Source: an uncultured Litoreibacter sp. | GTDB taxonomy: Bacteria > Pseudomonadota > Alphaproteobacteria > Rhodobacterales > Rhodobacteraceae | NCBI GenBank assembly: GCA_947501685.1 | Contig: CANMWQ010000005.1 | Coordinates: forward strand, 186,001-250,000 | Length of the DNA stretch: 64,000 nt | Direction of reading: 5' to 3' | In this document: in pieces, positions 17,196-27,801 of the stretch | How the letters are laid out: every line of letters begins with the position of its first letter | Position numbering within the stretch: the first letter of the stretch is position 1 | Notes under the pieces: generated by a model | The model's database searches: none | What the model was told of the DNA's origin: nothing | What the model saw: only the letters and a program-made list of their open reading frames with translations | Position numbers and translations under genes: made by a program

Positions 17196-18298
17196 GGCTT
17201 TCCCCGCTCAATCAACGGCGCTGGACGAACTTCAAGCGCAACCGCCGGGCGTGGTGGTCCCTGTGGATTTTCGCGGTGCTCTTTGGCCTGTCGCTGTGCG
17301 CGGAGCTGATCGCCAATGACCGGCCTTTGTTGGTCTCGTATCAGGGCGAGCTCTACACCCCGATTGCCAAGTTTTATCCTGAGACCGCCTTTGGCGGCGA
17401 CTTCCGCACGGAGGCCGAATACCGCGATATTGAGGTGCAATGCCTGATCATCTCGGGCGGCAACGAGGCCTGCTTTGACACGCCCGAGGCGACCATCGAG
17501 GACGCGGCAGACGGGGATATAGGCGGCGAGGCCATTCAGGCCGGTTGGATCCTCAACCCGCTGCTGCCCTTCAGCTATAACACAATCAATGACATCAACG
17601 GGCCTGCGCCGTCGGCCCCTGACAGCACGCATTTGCTGGGTACGGATAACTCGGCCCGCGACGTGCTGGCGCGGGTGATTTACGGCTTCCGGCTGTCCAT
17701 TGTGTTCACGCTGCTGGTCACGGTGGCCGCCACGATCATCGGCGTCGCGGCGGGAGCGGTGCAGGGGTATTTCGGCGGGCGGATTGACCTGATCTTCCAG
17801 CGGGTTTTGGAAATCTGGAGCGCGATCCCCAGCCTCTATGTCATCATCATCATGTTCGCCATTCTGGGCCGAAGTTTCTGGCTGCTGGTGTTTTTGTCGA
17901 TCCTCTTTGGCTGGCCTGCGCTGGTGGGCGTGGTGCGTGCTGAATTTCTGAGGGCGCGGAATTTTGAATATGTCCGTGCGGCGCGGGCCTTGGGCGTGTC
18001 GAACGCCACAATCATGTTCCGCCACATGTTGCCCAACGCGATGGTGGCCACGCTGACCATCCTGCCGTTTATCGTGACAGGCACCATTGGCGCGCTGGCG
18101 ACGCTGGACTTTCTGGGCTTCGGACTGCCCTCGTCTGCGCCGTCGCTGGGGGAGCTGACCCTGCAGGCCAAGCAGAATCTGCAAGCGCCGTGGCTGGCCT
18201 TTACGGCGTTTTTCACCTTCGCGATTATGCTGTCGTTGCTGGTGTTCATCTTTGAAGGCGTGCGCGACGCGTTTGACCCCAGAAAGACCTTTCAATGA
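17192..18298 (+). CDS. yejE: Peptide/microcin C ABC transporter permease YejE
   Basis: A 368-residue permease of the DppC/OppC family with the YejE-type start [20 protein letters not shown], a long periplasmic region after the first helix, the [20 protein letters not shown] domain entry, and an EAA loop [20 protein letters not shown]. It pairs with YejB to form the membrane channel. Overlaps yejB and yejF by four bases each, so the subunits are translationally coupled. Confidence 0.93.
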   Translation: MRLSPLNQRRWTNFKRNRRAWWSLWIFAVLFGLSLCAELIANDRPLLVSYQGELYTPIAKFYPETAFGGDFRTEAEYRDIEVQCLIISGGNEACFDTPEATIEDAADGDIGGEAIQAGWILNPLLPFSYNTINDINGPAPSAPDSTHLLGTDNSARDVLARVIYGFRLSIVFTLLVTVAATIIGVAAGAVQGYFGGRIDLIFQRVLEIWSAIPSLYVIIIMFAILGRSFWLLVFLSILFGWPALVGVVRAEFLRARNFEYVRAARALGVSNATIMFRHMLPNAMVATLTILPFIVTGTIGALATLDFLGFGLPSSAPSLGELTLQAKQNLQAPWLAFTAFFTFAIMLSLLVFIFEGVRDAFDPRKTFQ

Positions 18299-19902
18299 AT
18301 GACGCGGCGACCCGGCTTCTGGACGTGAAAGACCTGACGGTCAGCTTTCGCCAAGACGGCGAGGAGACGCGCGCGGTCAAGGGCGTCAGCTTTCATGTGG
18401 ATAAGGGCGAGACGGTTGCGCTGGTCGGGGAATCTGGCTCGGGCAAGTCGGTTTCCGCGCTGAGCACGGTGCAATTGCTGCCGAGCTCGGCCACGGTCGG
18501 CGGGGCGGTGCGCTACCGCGACAGGGACCTGTCTAACGCGACGGAACGCGAGTTGATGGCGGTGCGCGGCAACGATATCAGCTTCATTTTTCAGGAGCCG
18601 ATGACCTCTCTGAACCCGCTGCATACGCTGGAAAAGCAGATCACGGAAAGCCTGAGCCTGCATCAGGGCCTCTCCGGCGGCGATGCGCGGGCGCGGGTGA
18701 TTGAGCTTTTGGAAAAGGTTGGCATTCGCGACGCGGAAAGCCGGTTGGGGTCGTATCCGCACCAATTGTCAGGCGGGCAACGGCAACGTGTGATGATCGC
18801 GATGGCGCTGGCCAACGGGCCTGAGCTGCTGATCGCGGATGAGCCGACAACGGCGCTGGACGTGACCATTCAGGCGCAGATCCTCAGCCTTTTGGCGGAG
18901 CTGAAAGAGACCGAAGATATGGGGCTGCTGTTCATCACCCATGACCTTGGCGTGGTGCGCAAAATCGCGGACCGGGTTTACGTGATGCAACACGGCCAGA
19001 TCGTGGAGCACGGCTTGACGGCTGAAATTTTCGACAATCCACAGCATCCCTATACGCAGAAACTGCTGGCGGCAGAGGCCACAGGTATCGCAGCACCCGT
19101 GCCTGCCGGGGCCAAGGAGATCGTTTCGACAGAGGCGCTGCGCATCTGGTTCCCGATCCAGCGTGGGCTGATGAAAAAGACGGTCGGCCACGTGAAAGCG
19201 GTCAACGCCGCGACGATTTCGGTGCGCGCGGGGGAGACGTTGGGCGTTGTGGGGGAGTCCGGCTCGGGCAAAACCACGCTGGCGCTGGCGGTGATGCGGC
19301 TGATTTCGAGTGAGGGGCCGATCTTTCTGGAAGGCCAGAACATTCAGGGGCTCTCCTCGCGTGCGCTGCGGCCCTTGCGGGCCGATATGCAGATTGTGTT
19401 TCAGGACCCGTTCGGCTCGCTCAGCCCGCGCATGACGGTGGAGCAGATCATTGCCGAGGGGCTGGCCATTCACGGCACGCAGGCTGGGCAATCCTCGCGT
19501 GAGATGGTGTCGGATATTATGAAAGAGGTCGGGCTGGAGCCCGAGATGATGCACCGGTATCCGCATGAGTTTTCCGGCGGGCAGCGGCAACGGATCGCGA
19601 TTGCGCGGGCGATGATCTTGCGGCCCAAACTGGTGGTGCTGGACGAGCCGACGAGCGCGCTGGATATGACCGTTCAGGTGCAGATCGTTGACCTGCTGCG
19701 CGACCTGCAGAAGAAATACGGGCTGGCCTATCTGTTTATCAGCCACGACCTGAAAGTGGTGCGCGCGCTCAGCCATAAGATGATCGTCATGAAGCAAGGC
19801 GATGTTGTGGAAACAGGCGAGGCGGAGCAGGTGTTCACCAACCCGCAGACCGAATACACGCAGACGCTTTTGGCGGCGGCTTTGGACCTGAAGGAGGCCT
19901 AG
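18295..19902 (+). CDS. yejF: Peptide/microcin C ABC transporter ATPase YejF (two ABC domains)
   Basis: The 535-residue protein contains two complete nucleotide-binding domains. Walker A: GESGSGKS (about residues 45-52) and GESGSGKT (about 320-327). Signature: LSGGQRQR and FSGGQRQR. Walker [10 protein letters not shown] and LVVLDEPTS. The fused-ATPase design distinguishes YejF from separate OppD/OppF subunits. It energises peptide uptake through YejBE. Its end overlaps the convergent carboxypeptidase gene by four bases. Confidence 0.95.
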   Translation: MNDAATRLLDVKDLTVSFRQDGEETRAVKGVSFHVDKGETVALVGESGSGKSVSALSTVQLLPSSATVGGAVRYRDRDLSNATERELMAVRGNDISFIFQEPMTSLNPLHTLEKQITESLSLHQGLSGGDARARVIELLEKVGIRDAESRLGSYPHQLSGGQRQRVMIAMALANGPELLIADEPTTALDVTIQAQILSLLAELKETEDMGLLFITHDLGVVRKIADRVYVMQHGQIVEHGLTAEIFDNPQHPYTQKLLAAEATGIAAPVPAGAKEIVSTEALRIWFPIQRGLMKKTVGHVKAVNAATISVRAGETLGVVGESGSGKTTLALAVMRLISSEGPIFLEGQNIQGLSSRALRPLRADMQIVFQDPFGSLSPRMTVEQIIAEGLAIHGTQAGQSSREMVSDIMKEVGLEPEMMHRYPHEFSGGQRQRIAIARAMILRPKLVVLDEPTSALDMTVQVQIVDLLRDLQKKYGLAYLFISHDLKVVRALSHKMIVMKQGDVVETGEAEQVFTNPQTEYTQTLLAAALDLKEA

Positions 19903-21344
19903 CCTGCGGGGCCGCGCGGCTCGCAGCTGATGCCGCGCGAGGTCAGGCGGGCGCAGGCCAGTTGCGCCCGGTCTTGGGTCAGCCCCACGAAATTGGCTTC
20001 CCAACCGCGTGGTTTGTTGGCGACTTTGCGCAAAGCCTCATCCAGCGTTTCGATCTCTTGCAGGGCGGTTTGCAGCAGCACGCGTTCGGCGTCATGTTTG
20101 GTGACGTGATAGCCAAGGCTGATGCCCCAGTGACGCCCTCCTGAGGTGGAGGCGCGGGTGATGATTTGTCGCGCGCCGGGTTTGGGTTGTTCGGGCTTCG
20201 GCTCCAGCGTGGCTTGGACCAGACCTTCGGGGCGTTTGATCGGCGTGACCAGCGACAGGGCGGGGGCACGAGCAACCTCGACCTCTGGTTTGGGGGCTTC
20301 TTTGACGGGTTCTGCCGTCTCCTCGATCTTGCTGGCGACGTTCTTGGACACATCATCAACGAGGGCAAGCAGCATCTCAGGTGACGGGGCTTTCTCGGGG
20401 CGCATGCTCGGGCGGTAGCTGGAGGTCACGGCGGTGACGACGGGTTTGACCTTGATAACCTTCGGCTCGATCTTCTCGCCGGTATAGGCGGGCATGGCAG
20501 GCTTGCGCAGCGCGGCATGTGAGGGCGCGCGTTTGAAGCCCATATCCAGCAGTTCGGCCACGCGGGCGTTGCGGGCGGCGGTCGAGCTGCCGCCGAACAT
20601 GGTGGCGATGATGCGCTCGTTGCCGCGCTCCGCCGAGGAGACGAGGTTGAAGCCAGCGGCGCGGGTGTAGCCGGTCTTGATGCCGTCCGCGCCGCGATAG
20701 TTTTGCAGGAAGCGGCGGTTGGTGTTGCGCACTTGCGCGACGCCTGCATGGGTCGTCTGGCGCGAGAACAGGTTATAGTATTGCGGGTAGTCGTAGATCA
20801 TGTGGCGGCCCAGAACGGACATGTCGCGTGCAGTGGACATGTGGCCTTTTTCGGTCAGGCCGTGGGCGTTTTTGAAGGTGGTCTTGGTCATGCCAAGCGC
20901 CTTGGCGGTACGGGTCATGCGGCGCGCGAAGGCGGCCTCAGAGCCGGAGATCGCCTCGCCAATCGCCGTGGCGGCGTCATTGGCGGATTTCACGGCTGCG
21001 GCACGGATCAGATAGCGCAGTGCGATGCGCTGACCGGCTTTGAGGCCCAGCTTGGACGGCTCTTCGGCGGCGGCTTTGCGCGAGATTTTCACTTTTGTGT
21101 CGAGGGTGATCTCGCCCCGGCGGATGGCCTCGAACGCGACGTAGAGCGTCATCATTTTGGTCAGGGAGGCGGGGTGCAGTCGCGTGTCGGCGTTTCGCGC
21201 ATGCAGCACCTTGCCGGTGCGAGCGTCCATCACAAGTGCCGCGTAAGGTGCCGTCAGGCCCGGCGTTGCAAGAAGCGCAAACGCCATGACGCATAGGGAA
21301 ACCCACAGGCCCGTGCGGACCGATTCCAAAAGTCGTAGATACAC
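19899..21344 (-). CDS. D-alanyl-D-alanine carboxypeptidase with C-terminal SPOR-like domain
   Basis: A penicillin-binding S11 peptidase with SLTK (SxxK), SAN (SxN) and KTG in GIKTGYTRAAG; 481 residues from the start used here. After the catalytic domain comes a Pro/Glu-rich linker and a SPOR-like region (about the last 75 residues, HWGISLGYHVTKHDAE...). It trims the terminal D-Ala of peptidoglycan stem peptides in the periplasm. The start is uncertain: GTG at 21342-21344 puts the signal peptide (LLESVRTGLWVSLCVMAFAL) at the N-terminus, while the in-frame extension to 21566 looks non-coding. Most roseobacter homologues share this PBP-SPOR layout. Confidence 0.88.
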   Translation of the reverse strand: MYLRLLESVRTGLWVSLCVMAFALLATPGLTAPYAALVMDARTGKVLHARNADTRLHPASLTKMMTLYVAFEAIRRGEITLDTKVKISRKAAAEEPSKLGLKAGQRIALRYLIRAAAVKSANDAATAIGEAISGSEAAFARRMTRTAKALGMTKTTFKNAHGLTEKGHMSTARDMSVLGRHMIYDYPQYYNLFSRQTTHAGVAQVRNTNRRFLQNYRGADGIKTGYTRAAGFNLVSSAERGNERIIATMFGGSSTAARNARVAELLDMGFKRAPSHAALRKPAMPAYTGEKIEPKVIKVKPVVTAVTSSYRPSMRPEKAPSPEMLLALVDDVSKNVASKIEETAEPVKEAPKPEVEVARAPALSLVTPIKRPEGLVQATLEPKPEQPKPGARQIITRASTSGGRHWGISLGYHVTKHDAERVLLQTALQEIETLDEALRKVANKPRGWEANFVGLTQDRAQLACARLTSRGISCEPRGPAG

Positions 21345-21599
21345 TCGACTGCCCGTTTCTGCCTCGAAAGATGTCGTTGCATCTTTCTTTTGTTTTAGCT
21401 GATTTTCAGCGATTGAGCAGAAGGTAACATAGTGAGCCGTTTTCGAAAACACCTTAGTTTCAATGTGTTCGGGGTTTTTTGGAGGCGCTTTTGGGCACAT
21501 ATGGTGTGGTGGCGGGAGCTTCCCGCTACATCTAGGGAAATTAAGGGTTTGCCATATTGCCGCCACATTTGGCCGTCCGGCCTGATGGGTGTGCGGCGC

Positions 21600-21959
21600 T
21601 TACCCCTGACAGCGGCGCAATGCGGATGCGGCTTTGGGAGCAAGCGTCGCCTCTTTGCGCTTGAGGTCGCGCAGCTTGGCGCGTTCGGCATTCAGATCGA
21701 CGGCCACGGGGACCTGCGTGGTGACAGGTTGCAGCCGATCACAGAAGTTGTTGGCGACGGTGCCGTCGCTGTCAGGGCAGACCTCAGTATAAAGGATCGT
21801 GTCTGTGCGCCGCTCAATCGCGTAGCCACGCGCGATGGTGGTTTGGGTCTGCGCGATCAGGGTCTGGACAGTGGACAGCGCGCGGGTGGCTTGGGCCTCG
21901 CAGATCTGCTGCGGTATGGCGCAGGCGGCGAGGGGGAGGAGCAGGAGAATACGGATCAT
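21600..21959 (-). CDS. Small predicted lipoprotein
   Basis: A 119-residue product with a lipoprotein signal: MIRILLLLPLAAC, where LAAC is the lipobox and Cys 13 the lipidation site. The mature part has a second cysteine-containing segment (EVCPDSDGTVANNFCDRLQP) and a charged C-terminal helix. No family is recognised. It lies between the carboxypeptidase and MscS genes on the same strand, with 36 bases to MscS, so probably in the MscS transcript. Confidence 0.6.
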   Translation of the reverse strand: MIRILLLLPLAACAIPQQICEAQATRALSTVQTLIAQTQTTIARGYAIERRTDTILYTEVCPDSDGTVANNFCDRLQPVTTQVPVAVDLNAERAKLRDLKRKEATLAPKAASALRRCQG

Positions 21960-21995
21960 GGCCCCGCTTGTGGGGGGCAGCTATGAAAAAACCGT

Positions 21996-23402
21996 TCACT
22001 CCGCCGGTTTGGTGGTCTCGGCCAGCAGGTCGGTTTGCTCTTCGGGGGGCGTGACCTTGGCGGCGGCGGTTTCAACCTCGGCTTGCTCGTTGGACAGGTT
22101 GCCTTCGGTCTGGGACAGCTCGGGCTCGGCGGCGAGGGCTTCCTCAGAGCTGTCGCGGATGTCGCGATCGGCCAGCGCTTTGGCTTTCTTCTCAGCCGCC
22201 CCGCCCAGCTGCACGATGGGCACGCCTTGCGGGAAGATCACCTCCCGCGCGTCGTCGGGCATGGAGACGCCTTCCTCTGTCAGCACCTTTTTGACCTGCC
22301 GCAGGATGGCGGATTTGACCTTGAGGACGGAGTAATTGCGCGCGTCGATCCAGAAATAGGCTTTGATATTGACCGTGGAGGCGCCGAGGCTATCGACCAG
22401 CACCATCGGGTGCGGCTCCGGCGTGACGGCGTCGTGGGTTTCCAGCATGCGCATGACAATGTCCTGGGCATGGGCGACGGAGGCGTCATAGCCCACGCCC
22501 ACGTCGATCACCTCCCGCCTTATGGGGGAGGCGGTGAAATTGGTGATGGTGTTTTTGAAGATCGTGGCGTTGGGGATCTGGATGTGGTTGCCCTCCGCCG
22601 ACAGCAAGACGGTGGAGCGGGTGTTCATGGATTGCACGGAGCCTTGCATGCCGTTCACCTCGATGAAGTCGCCAGAGCTGAACGGGCGGCGGATGCTGAG
22701 AAGCAGCGAGGCGAGGAAGTTTTCGGCAATGTCGCGGAAGGCGAAACCGGCGACGATACCGATGACGCCTGCACCGCCCAGAAGCGAGAAGGCCAGCTGG
22801 GTCAGGCCCGCGACTTGCAGCACCACGTAGAGGCCGATGAGGAAGATGGGCAGCGCCAAGATGCGCGAGAAGATGTCGCGCAGGAGCGGGGATTCCATGC
22901 CGCCCAAGAGCCAGCGTCTGAGCAGGCCTGCGACCCATGAGGACAGCCACCATGCGAAGGGCAGGATGACGATGGCCAGCACGATCAGGGGCAGCGAAGT
23001 GGTGACCTGGACAATGACGTCCTTGATGGCTTGCAGGGCGGGGGCGAAGGACCAGTTGACCTCGGGCACGACCTCGATGCGGTTGACGACGGCGACCACG
23101 TCTTGGGTGTTGGTCGCCAGATTGCGCGCCCATGTCTTGTGCTCTTCGCTGTCGGTTTGCCCGTCGAGAAACACGATGCCGTCGCGAGTGCTGACCTGAG
23201 GATTGTCGAACCAACCGGTTGCACTGAGGATTTCGCGGATGCGCGTGTCGATCTCCTCGTCGCGGGCCACGGGGGCCACGGAGACGGAGCCTGTCGGGTC
23301 GCTGACATCGGCGGGAGCCGTATCGGAGGGTTGCTCTTGCGCGGAGGCCGCGACACTCAGGGCGAGGACCGCGCAGAGCGCGTGGAGGAGACGGATCAGC
23401 AT
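21996..23402 (-). CDS. Small-conductance mechanosensitive channel (MscS) with BON-like periplasmic domain
   Basis: A 468-residue protein: signal peptide (residues 1-22), a periplasmic domain resembling BON (residues about 45-110, ending NRIEVVPE), three membrane segments at about 125-150, 170-190 and 195-220, and the MscS core with the pore helix LLGGAGVIGIVAGFAFRD (glycine/alanine rich TM3). The cytoplasmic beta domain contains GDFIEVNGMQGSV and RSTVLLSAEGNHIQIPNATI. The C-terminal tail is acidic. It protects against hypo-osmotic shock. ATG 23402 is preferred over 23420 because it puts the signal sequence at the start. Confidence 0.9.
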   Translation of the reverse strand: MLIRLLHALCAVLALSVAASAQEQPSDTAPADVSDPTGSVSVAPVARDEEIDTRIREILSATGWFDNPQVSTRDGIVFLDGQTDSEEHKTWARNLATNTQDVVAVVNRIEVVPEVNWSFAPALQAIKDVIVQVTTSLPLIVLAIVILPFAWWLSSWVAGLLRRWLLGGMESPLLRDIFSRILALPIFLIGLYVVLQVAGLTQLAFSLLGGAGVIGIVAGFAFRDIAENFLASLLLSIRRPFSSGDFIEVNGMQGSVQSMNTRSTVLLSAEGNHIQIPNATIFKNTITNFTASPIRREVIDVGVGYDASVAHAQDIVMRMLETHDAVTPEPHPMVLVDSLGASTVNIKAYFWIDARNYSVLKVKSAILRQVKKVLTEEGVSMPDDAREVIFPQGVPIVQLGGAAEKKAKALADRDIRDSSEEALAAEPELSQTEGNLSNEQAEVETAAAKVTPPEEQTDLLAETTKPAE

Positions 23403-23445
23403 GGCGCGATGATAGGGCACGGAACGTGGCGCGCTAGTGGAAATT

Positions 23446-24858
23446 TTAGGGGTCCGGGACGACTTTGCCGGGGTTCATGATGCCTTTGGGGTCGAGCGCG
23501 GATTTGATGGCGCGCATCACGTCGAGGGAGACCGCGTCTTTGTTGCGCGTCATGCTGGGCAGCTTGGTCAGACCGATGCCATGCTCTGCGGAGAAGCTGC
23601 CGCCAAGCTCGGCCGTGACCTGCTCGACCTGTTGGCGGATCAGGTCGCGGTGCGCTGCGTCGTCGCGGGTTGGGAAGACCGTGTAATGCAGATTGCCGTC
23701 ACCCAGATGGCTGACGGTCAATTCCTCCGCGCCGGGGTCGAGCTGTTGGATGCGTTTGGTGATGCGTTTGAGGAAGGTGTCGACCATATCAACGGGCACG
23801 CAGACGTCGCTGTCGACGAGGGTGGGGGTGGTCAGCGTGATTTCGGCGGCCTCTTCGCGGCGGGCCCACATTTCCTTGCGCTGTGCGTCGGATTTGGCGA
23901 CGACGGCGTCGAGGACCTGACCGTCTTCCATCAGCCCTGCAAGCACCTCCTCAAGGTAGGAGGTGATGGGGATGGAGCCGTCGCTTTGCACCTCGGCGTC
24001 GCGCGGGGCGGTTGCGCCGACCTCCACCAGAATATTGACGTCATGGCGGACGTCGAAGGGCTCCTTTGCGCCTTTGATGCGTTCAATGTGGCGGGTGATG
24101 TAGTTGTTGGGCATGTATTCGAACGCTTCCACCGCGCCGCCGGTGGCTTGCTGCAAAATGTTGAGCAGGGTCAGCGCGTCGGGCAGGGAGGGGGCCGCGA
24201 CCATGGCGGTGGCATAGGCGCGGGGCTTGGGCGACAGCTTCATGACGGCGGCGGTGATCAGGCCGAGCGTGCCTTCGGCCCCGATCATCAGCTGTTTGAG
24301 GTCATAGCCGGTATTGTCTTTGTGCAGCTCGCTCATCAGGTCCATGACGCGGCCGTCGGGCAGGACGACCTCCAGCCCCAGACACAGCGCGCGGGTGGAG
24401 CCGTAGCGCACCACATTGGAGCCGCCAGCATTGGTGGATAAGACGCCCCCGATCATGGCGGAGCCGCGCGCGCCGAAGGTGAGGGGGAAGACCAGATCAT
24501 GGGCGTCGGCGGCCTCGTGCAGGGCGGTGAGGATGACGCCTGCCTCCACCACCGCCAGATGCGCGTCGGGGCGAATGTCGCGGATGGCGTTCATGCGCGC
24601 GAGCGAGATCATGACCGCGCCCTCCGCATAGGCCCCGCCGGACAGTCCGGTGTTGCCGGAGACCGGGACGATCGCCTGACCCGCCTCGGCGCAGGCTGTG
24701 ACCACGGCGGAGACCTCGCCTGTGTTGGCTGGACGGAGCACGGCGAGGGGCTGGCTGACATATTTACCCGTCCAATCGCGGCCATAGGGGGCTGCGTCTT
24801 TTCCGGTCAGAACATTGGCCTCGCCAATCAGGGAAGTCAGGTGGGTCAGCAAGTCCAT
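23446..24858 (-). CDS. FAD-linked D-2-hydroxyacid dehydrogenase (GlcD/DLD type)
   Basis: The 470-residue flavoenzyme has an FAD_binding_4 domain with PVSGNTGLSGGAY, GGVLSTNAGGSNVVRYGSTR and IGAEGTLGLITAA, then an FAD-oxidase C domain with SHLGDGNLHYTVFP and SAEHGIGLTKLPSM near the end. These are hallmarks of D-lactate/D-2-hydroxyglutarate/glycolate dehydrogenases that feed electrons to quinone or an electron-transfer flavoprotein. The substrate cannot be fixed from sequence. The ATG at 24858 (MDLLTHLTSL) was chosen because the upstream in-frame part is Pro-rich and unlike the family. Confidence 0.88.
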   Translation of the reverse strand: MDLLTHLTSLIGEANVLTGKDAAPYGRDWTGKYVSQPLAVLRPANTGEVSAVVTACAEAGQAIVPVSGNTGLSGGAYAEGAVMISLARMNAIRDIRPDAHLAVVEAGVILTALHEAADAHDLVFPLTFGARGSAMIGGVLSTNAGGSNVVRYGSTRALCLGLEVVLPDGRVMDLMSELHKDNTGYDLKQLMIGAEGTLGLITAAVMKLSPKPRAYATAMVAAPSLPDALTLLNILQQATGGAVEAFEYMPNNYITRHIERIKGAKEPFDVRHDVNILVEVGATAPRDAEVQSDGSIPITSYLEEVLAGLMEDGQVLDAVVAKSDAQRKEMWARREEAAEITLTTPTLVDSDVCVPVDMVDTFLKRITKRIQQLDPGAEELTVSHLGDGNLHYTVFPTRDDAAHRDLIRQQVEQVTAELGGSFSAEHGIGLTKLPSMTRNKDAVSLDVMRAIKSALDPKGIMNPGKVVPDP

Positions 24859-24940
24859 GGGTGCCTCGTGTTTATAGGTTGGAGCCAAGGGACGATTCCC
24901 GCTTGACCCGGGCATCTGCTTTTCATATCCCCCGCCCATT

Positions 24941-25017
<77 letters not shown>

Positions 25018-25022
25018 GAAAG

Positions 25023-25050
25023 CCCGTGCATTTGATTGCGCGGGTTTTTT
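25023..25050 (+). terminator. Terminator after the tRNA gene
   Basis: CCCGTGC and GCGCGGG form a 7-bp stem (one wobble) around an 8-base loop, followed by six T residues, starting six bases after the tRNA CCA end. It abuts the 3' end of the convergent beta-galactosidase gene. Confidence 0.8.
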
Positions 25051-25051
25051 G

Positions 25052-26953
25052 TTATTTGGGGGTCCAGTACACGCCCGCGGGCGGGATGGTTTCGCCTTGG
25101 AATGTGGCGGGCTCCAGCCCGTAGTTGAAGGCGAAGACATGTGTGTCGGTGCGGCGGATGCGCAGGCCGTGTTCGAGCGTTTGGGTGGCGATGTTTTGCT
25201 CCGCGCAGAGGTGGGTGAGAATGCGGGTGAGCGACGTCTGGTCGAGCCATGCGGTCAGATAGCGGATAGGTCCGTTGCCGATCAAAACCGGGTCGCCTGC
25301 CTTGGTGATTTCGCTGACGGTTTCCGTGGTCTCCACATGATCCAGCCAATGACGGATTCCGCCGCCGTTTTGCAACGGGCGGTCCATGTCGGCGCGGAAG
25401 GTTTCTGAGCGGGTGATGGTGACGTCCAGCCCCGGCAGGTTTGGCGGCAGCGGGTCGGGGATGGTCAGCTCTGGTGTTTTGGAATTGCTGCGGGGGCCGA
25501 TGATGGCGGTGCCTTTGTAGGATTTGAGTGCGACTTTCAGCCTGTCAGACAGCGCAACGATGCCGGGGGCAAGGACCAGCTTGTAGGATGACAGGTCGTC
25601 CGTATCAGGCGGAAGAATATCCACATCGAGGCCCAGCTTGCGCAGCCCGCAATAGGTCTCAAACACCAGCCGGAAATAATCGAAGCCCGTGCCTTGCGGC
25701 TGCACATCCCAGCCCCAAGCAGAGGCATAATCGAAGACCAGCGCGACCTGAGCCGTGGCGGTGTTTGCCTCGGGCATTTGGGCCAGCTCTTCGGCAACCT
25801 GCGCGGCTTCTGCCAAGGCGGGGGCTGGCGCGCGGTCGGGGCGCAGCAGGCCCGCATGCATTTGCTCTTGCGCGAACGGCGCCTGACGCCAGCGGAAATA
25901 GCACACGGCTTCGGCCCCGTGGGCGAAGGCCTCCCATGCCCAGAGGCGGCACATGCCGGGCAGGGGCGCGGGGTTCACGGGGGCCCAGTTTACCGGGCCG
26001 GGCTGTTGTTCCATCACCCACCAACGGCCTTTTCCCACGGCGCGGTAAAGGTCGTGGTGGAAGGCTTGAAAATCGGGGTCACCCTGCTGGGCATAGGCGC
26101 GTTTATGGGCGTCATCGTCCTCTAGCCGGTCTTCGAGAAAGCCCAGCGGGTAGCTGTCCCAGGACGCGATATCGAGGTCCGCGCCGACGTCGAAATGGTC
26201 GAACTCGGTGATGCGGCCCATGTAATTGTGAATGACCGACGCGTCGGTGTGGGCGCGGATGATCTGCACCTGCTCGCGGTTGAACGCCACGACCTGATCC
26301 GAGCTGAAGCGGCGGAAGGCCAAGGCATGCGAAGGGTTGGGCTCCGTCACCGTGAGGTTGGGCAGGTTGATCTGGTCGAAGCTGTCATACTCCATCGACC
26401 AGAAGATATTGCCCCATGCGCGGTTCAGCGCGTCGGTGCTTTGGTATTTCTGGGCCAGCCAGTCTTGAAATGCTGCGCGGGCCGCGTCGGAATAGCTGAT
26501 CACCGTGTCGTGGCAGCCATATTCATTGTCGGTCTGCCATGCCGCGATATGTGGGTTTGAGCCGTAGCGCTTGGCCAGAATTTCGGTGATCCGGCGGCTC
26601 TCAGACCGATAGCCTTGGTGGCTGAAACAGTAATGGCGTCGCGATCCAAATCCGCGCGGGTGGCCTTGGGCGTCTTTGGCCAGCATGTCGGGGTGTTTGT
26701 CGAGCATCCAGCGCGGCGGCGTGGCGGTGGGCGTGCCGAGGATGACTTTGAGACCCGCTTGCCCGAGGATTTCAACGGCGCGGTCGAGCCAGTCGAGGTG
26801 CAGGTCGCCGGGCTGGGGTTCCAGCCGGGACCACGCAAATTCGCCGATGCGGACCCATGTGAGGCCCGCCTTGACCATGTCAGCGGCGTCTTGTGGCCAG
26901 ATCTCTTCAGGCCAATGCTCGGGGTAGTAGCAGACGCCGAGGGCGCGTTTCAC
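25052..26953 (-). CDS. Beta-galactosidase, glycoside hydrolase family 42
   Basis: A 633-residue GH42 enzyme starting [19 protein letters not shown]. It has the family block FAWSRLEPQPGD, the catalytic acid/base Glu144 in TDNEYG, and a nucleophile Glu in WWVMEQQPGPVNWAP. A trimerisation/beta domain and C-terminal domain follow. No signal peptide, so it cleaves imported beta-galactosides in the cytoplasm. It is the last gene of the galactoside operon, overlapping the lactonase gene by four bases. Confidence 0.94.
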   Translation of the reverse strand: MKRALGVCYYPEHWPEEIWPQDAADMVKAGLTWVRIGEFAWSRLEPQPGDLHLDWLDRAVEILGQAGLKVILGTPTATPPRWMLDKHPDMLAKDAQGHPRGFGSRRHYCFSHQGYRSESRRITEILAKRYGSNPHIAAWQTDNEYGCHDTVISYSDAARAAFQDWLAQKYQSTDALNRAWGNIFWSMEYDSFDQINLPNLTVTEPNPSHALAFRRFSSDQVVAFNREQVQIIRAHTDASVIHNYMGRITEFDHFDVGADLDIASWDSYPLGFLEDRLEDDDAHKRAYAQQGDPDFQAFHHDLYRAVGKGRWWVMEQQPGPVNWAPVNPAPLPGMCRLWAWEAFAHGAEAVCYFRWRQAPFAQEQMHAGLLRPDRAPAPALAEAAQVAEELAQMPEANTATAQVALVFDYASAWGWDVQPQGTGFDYFRLVFETYCGLRKLGLDVDILPPDTDDLSSYKLVLAPGIVALSDRLKVALKSYKGTAIIGPRSNSKTPELTIPDPLPPNLPGLDVTITRSETFRADMDRPLQNGGGIRHWLDHVETTETVSEITKAGDPVLIGNGPIRYLTAWLDQTSLTRILTHLCAEQNIATQTLEHGLRIRRTDTHVFAFNYGLEPATFQGETIPPAGVYWTPK

Positions 26954-27801
26954 AAGATCACCTGATGCTCGGGCAGGCCGCGCAGGGTGGTCTCGATGGC
27001 GAAGGTTTGACCGGCGAGAGGTTCCGCCTCAAGCTGGGCGGCGTCCATGTGCTCTTGGGCGGTCGTCACATAGAGCGTGCTCATATCGGGGCCGCCCAAA
27101 GCGGGGCAGGTGACATGCGATGTGGGCAGTGGGAAGCTTTCCAGAAACGTGCCGGCCGGGCTGTATTTTGCGACGCGTGCGGCGCCCCATTGGGCGTTCA
27201 GAAAGCTGCCATCGGCGGTGACGGTCGCGCCGTCGGGGTTCAGACCTTCGGCTTTGAGATCAAGGAACACAGTTGGCGCGGCGCTGGGCCAGCCGTCCTT
27301 GTCGAGCTTCGTTTTGAAGACCTTGGCGGGCACGGTGTCGCCCCAATAGGCGGCGGTTTTGTCGGGGGTGAAGCAGATCGCGTTGGGGATCGACAGCGGA
27401 GCGAACAGGCGGCGCAGCTCGCCGCGATAGTAGCGATAAATCGCGCCGCCGCCGTCGGGGTTTTCCTTGCGCATCGTGCCGATCCAGAAGCCTCCCCAAG
27501 GGTCTGCGCGGCCGTCATTGCTGCGCGTGGTCGGGTCGTCTGCTTCCAGGGAGCAGAGGGTCGATTTTGCTTCCGTTTCGATGTTGAATTTGATCAGTGC
27601 GGTCTCGGTGGCGACCACGAATGTATCATGATCGACCCAGCCCAAAGCGGAGACATGCTCGTCGAATTGCCACATGCGCCCGTCATCGCAAAGAATGCGC
27701 ATATTGTTGATATCGCACCAAAAAAACTGTCGTCTGAGAGGGTGCCACAGCGCGCCTTCGCCAAGGACGCAAGGGCGGGAGTCATGGAGTTTTGCGGTCA
27801 T
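26950..27801 (-). CDS. SMP-30/gluconolactonase family lactonase
   Basis: A 283-residue beta-propeller of the SMP-30/regucalcin family: [19 protein letters not shown] (the metal-binding Glu after LGEG) near the start, [18 protein letters not shown] with the conserved N-D-G-R-x-D, and [18 protein letters not shown]. Such enzymes open sugar lactones using a divalent metal. Given its neighbours the likely substrate is D-galactono-lactone made by the SDR of this operon; that is inference. Overlaps the dgoA and beta-galactosidase genes by four bases each. Confidence 0.87.
   Translation of the reverse strand: MTAKLHDSRPCVLGEGALWHPLRRQFFWCDINNMRILCDDGRMWQFDEHVSALGWVDHDTFVVATETALIKFNIETEAKSTLCSLEADDPTTRSNDGRADPWGGFWIGTMRKENPDGGGAIYRYYRGELRRLFAPLSIPNAICFTPDKTAAYWGDTVPAKVFKTKLDKDGWPSAAPTVFLDLKAEGLNPDGATVTADGSFLNAQWGAARVAKYSPAGTFLESFPLPTSHVTCPALGGPDMSTLYVTTAQEHMDAAQLEAEPLAGQTFAIETTLRGLPEHQVIL

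Noticed and set aside
17096-18295. 399-codon minus-strand frame opposite yejE
   Set aside because: Low-complexity Arg/Gln/His composition and no family features; yejE is unmistakable on the plus strand.
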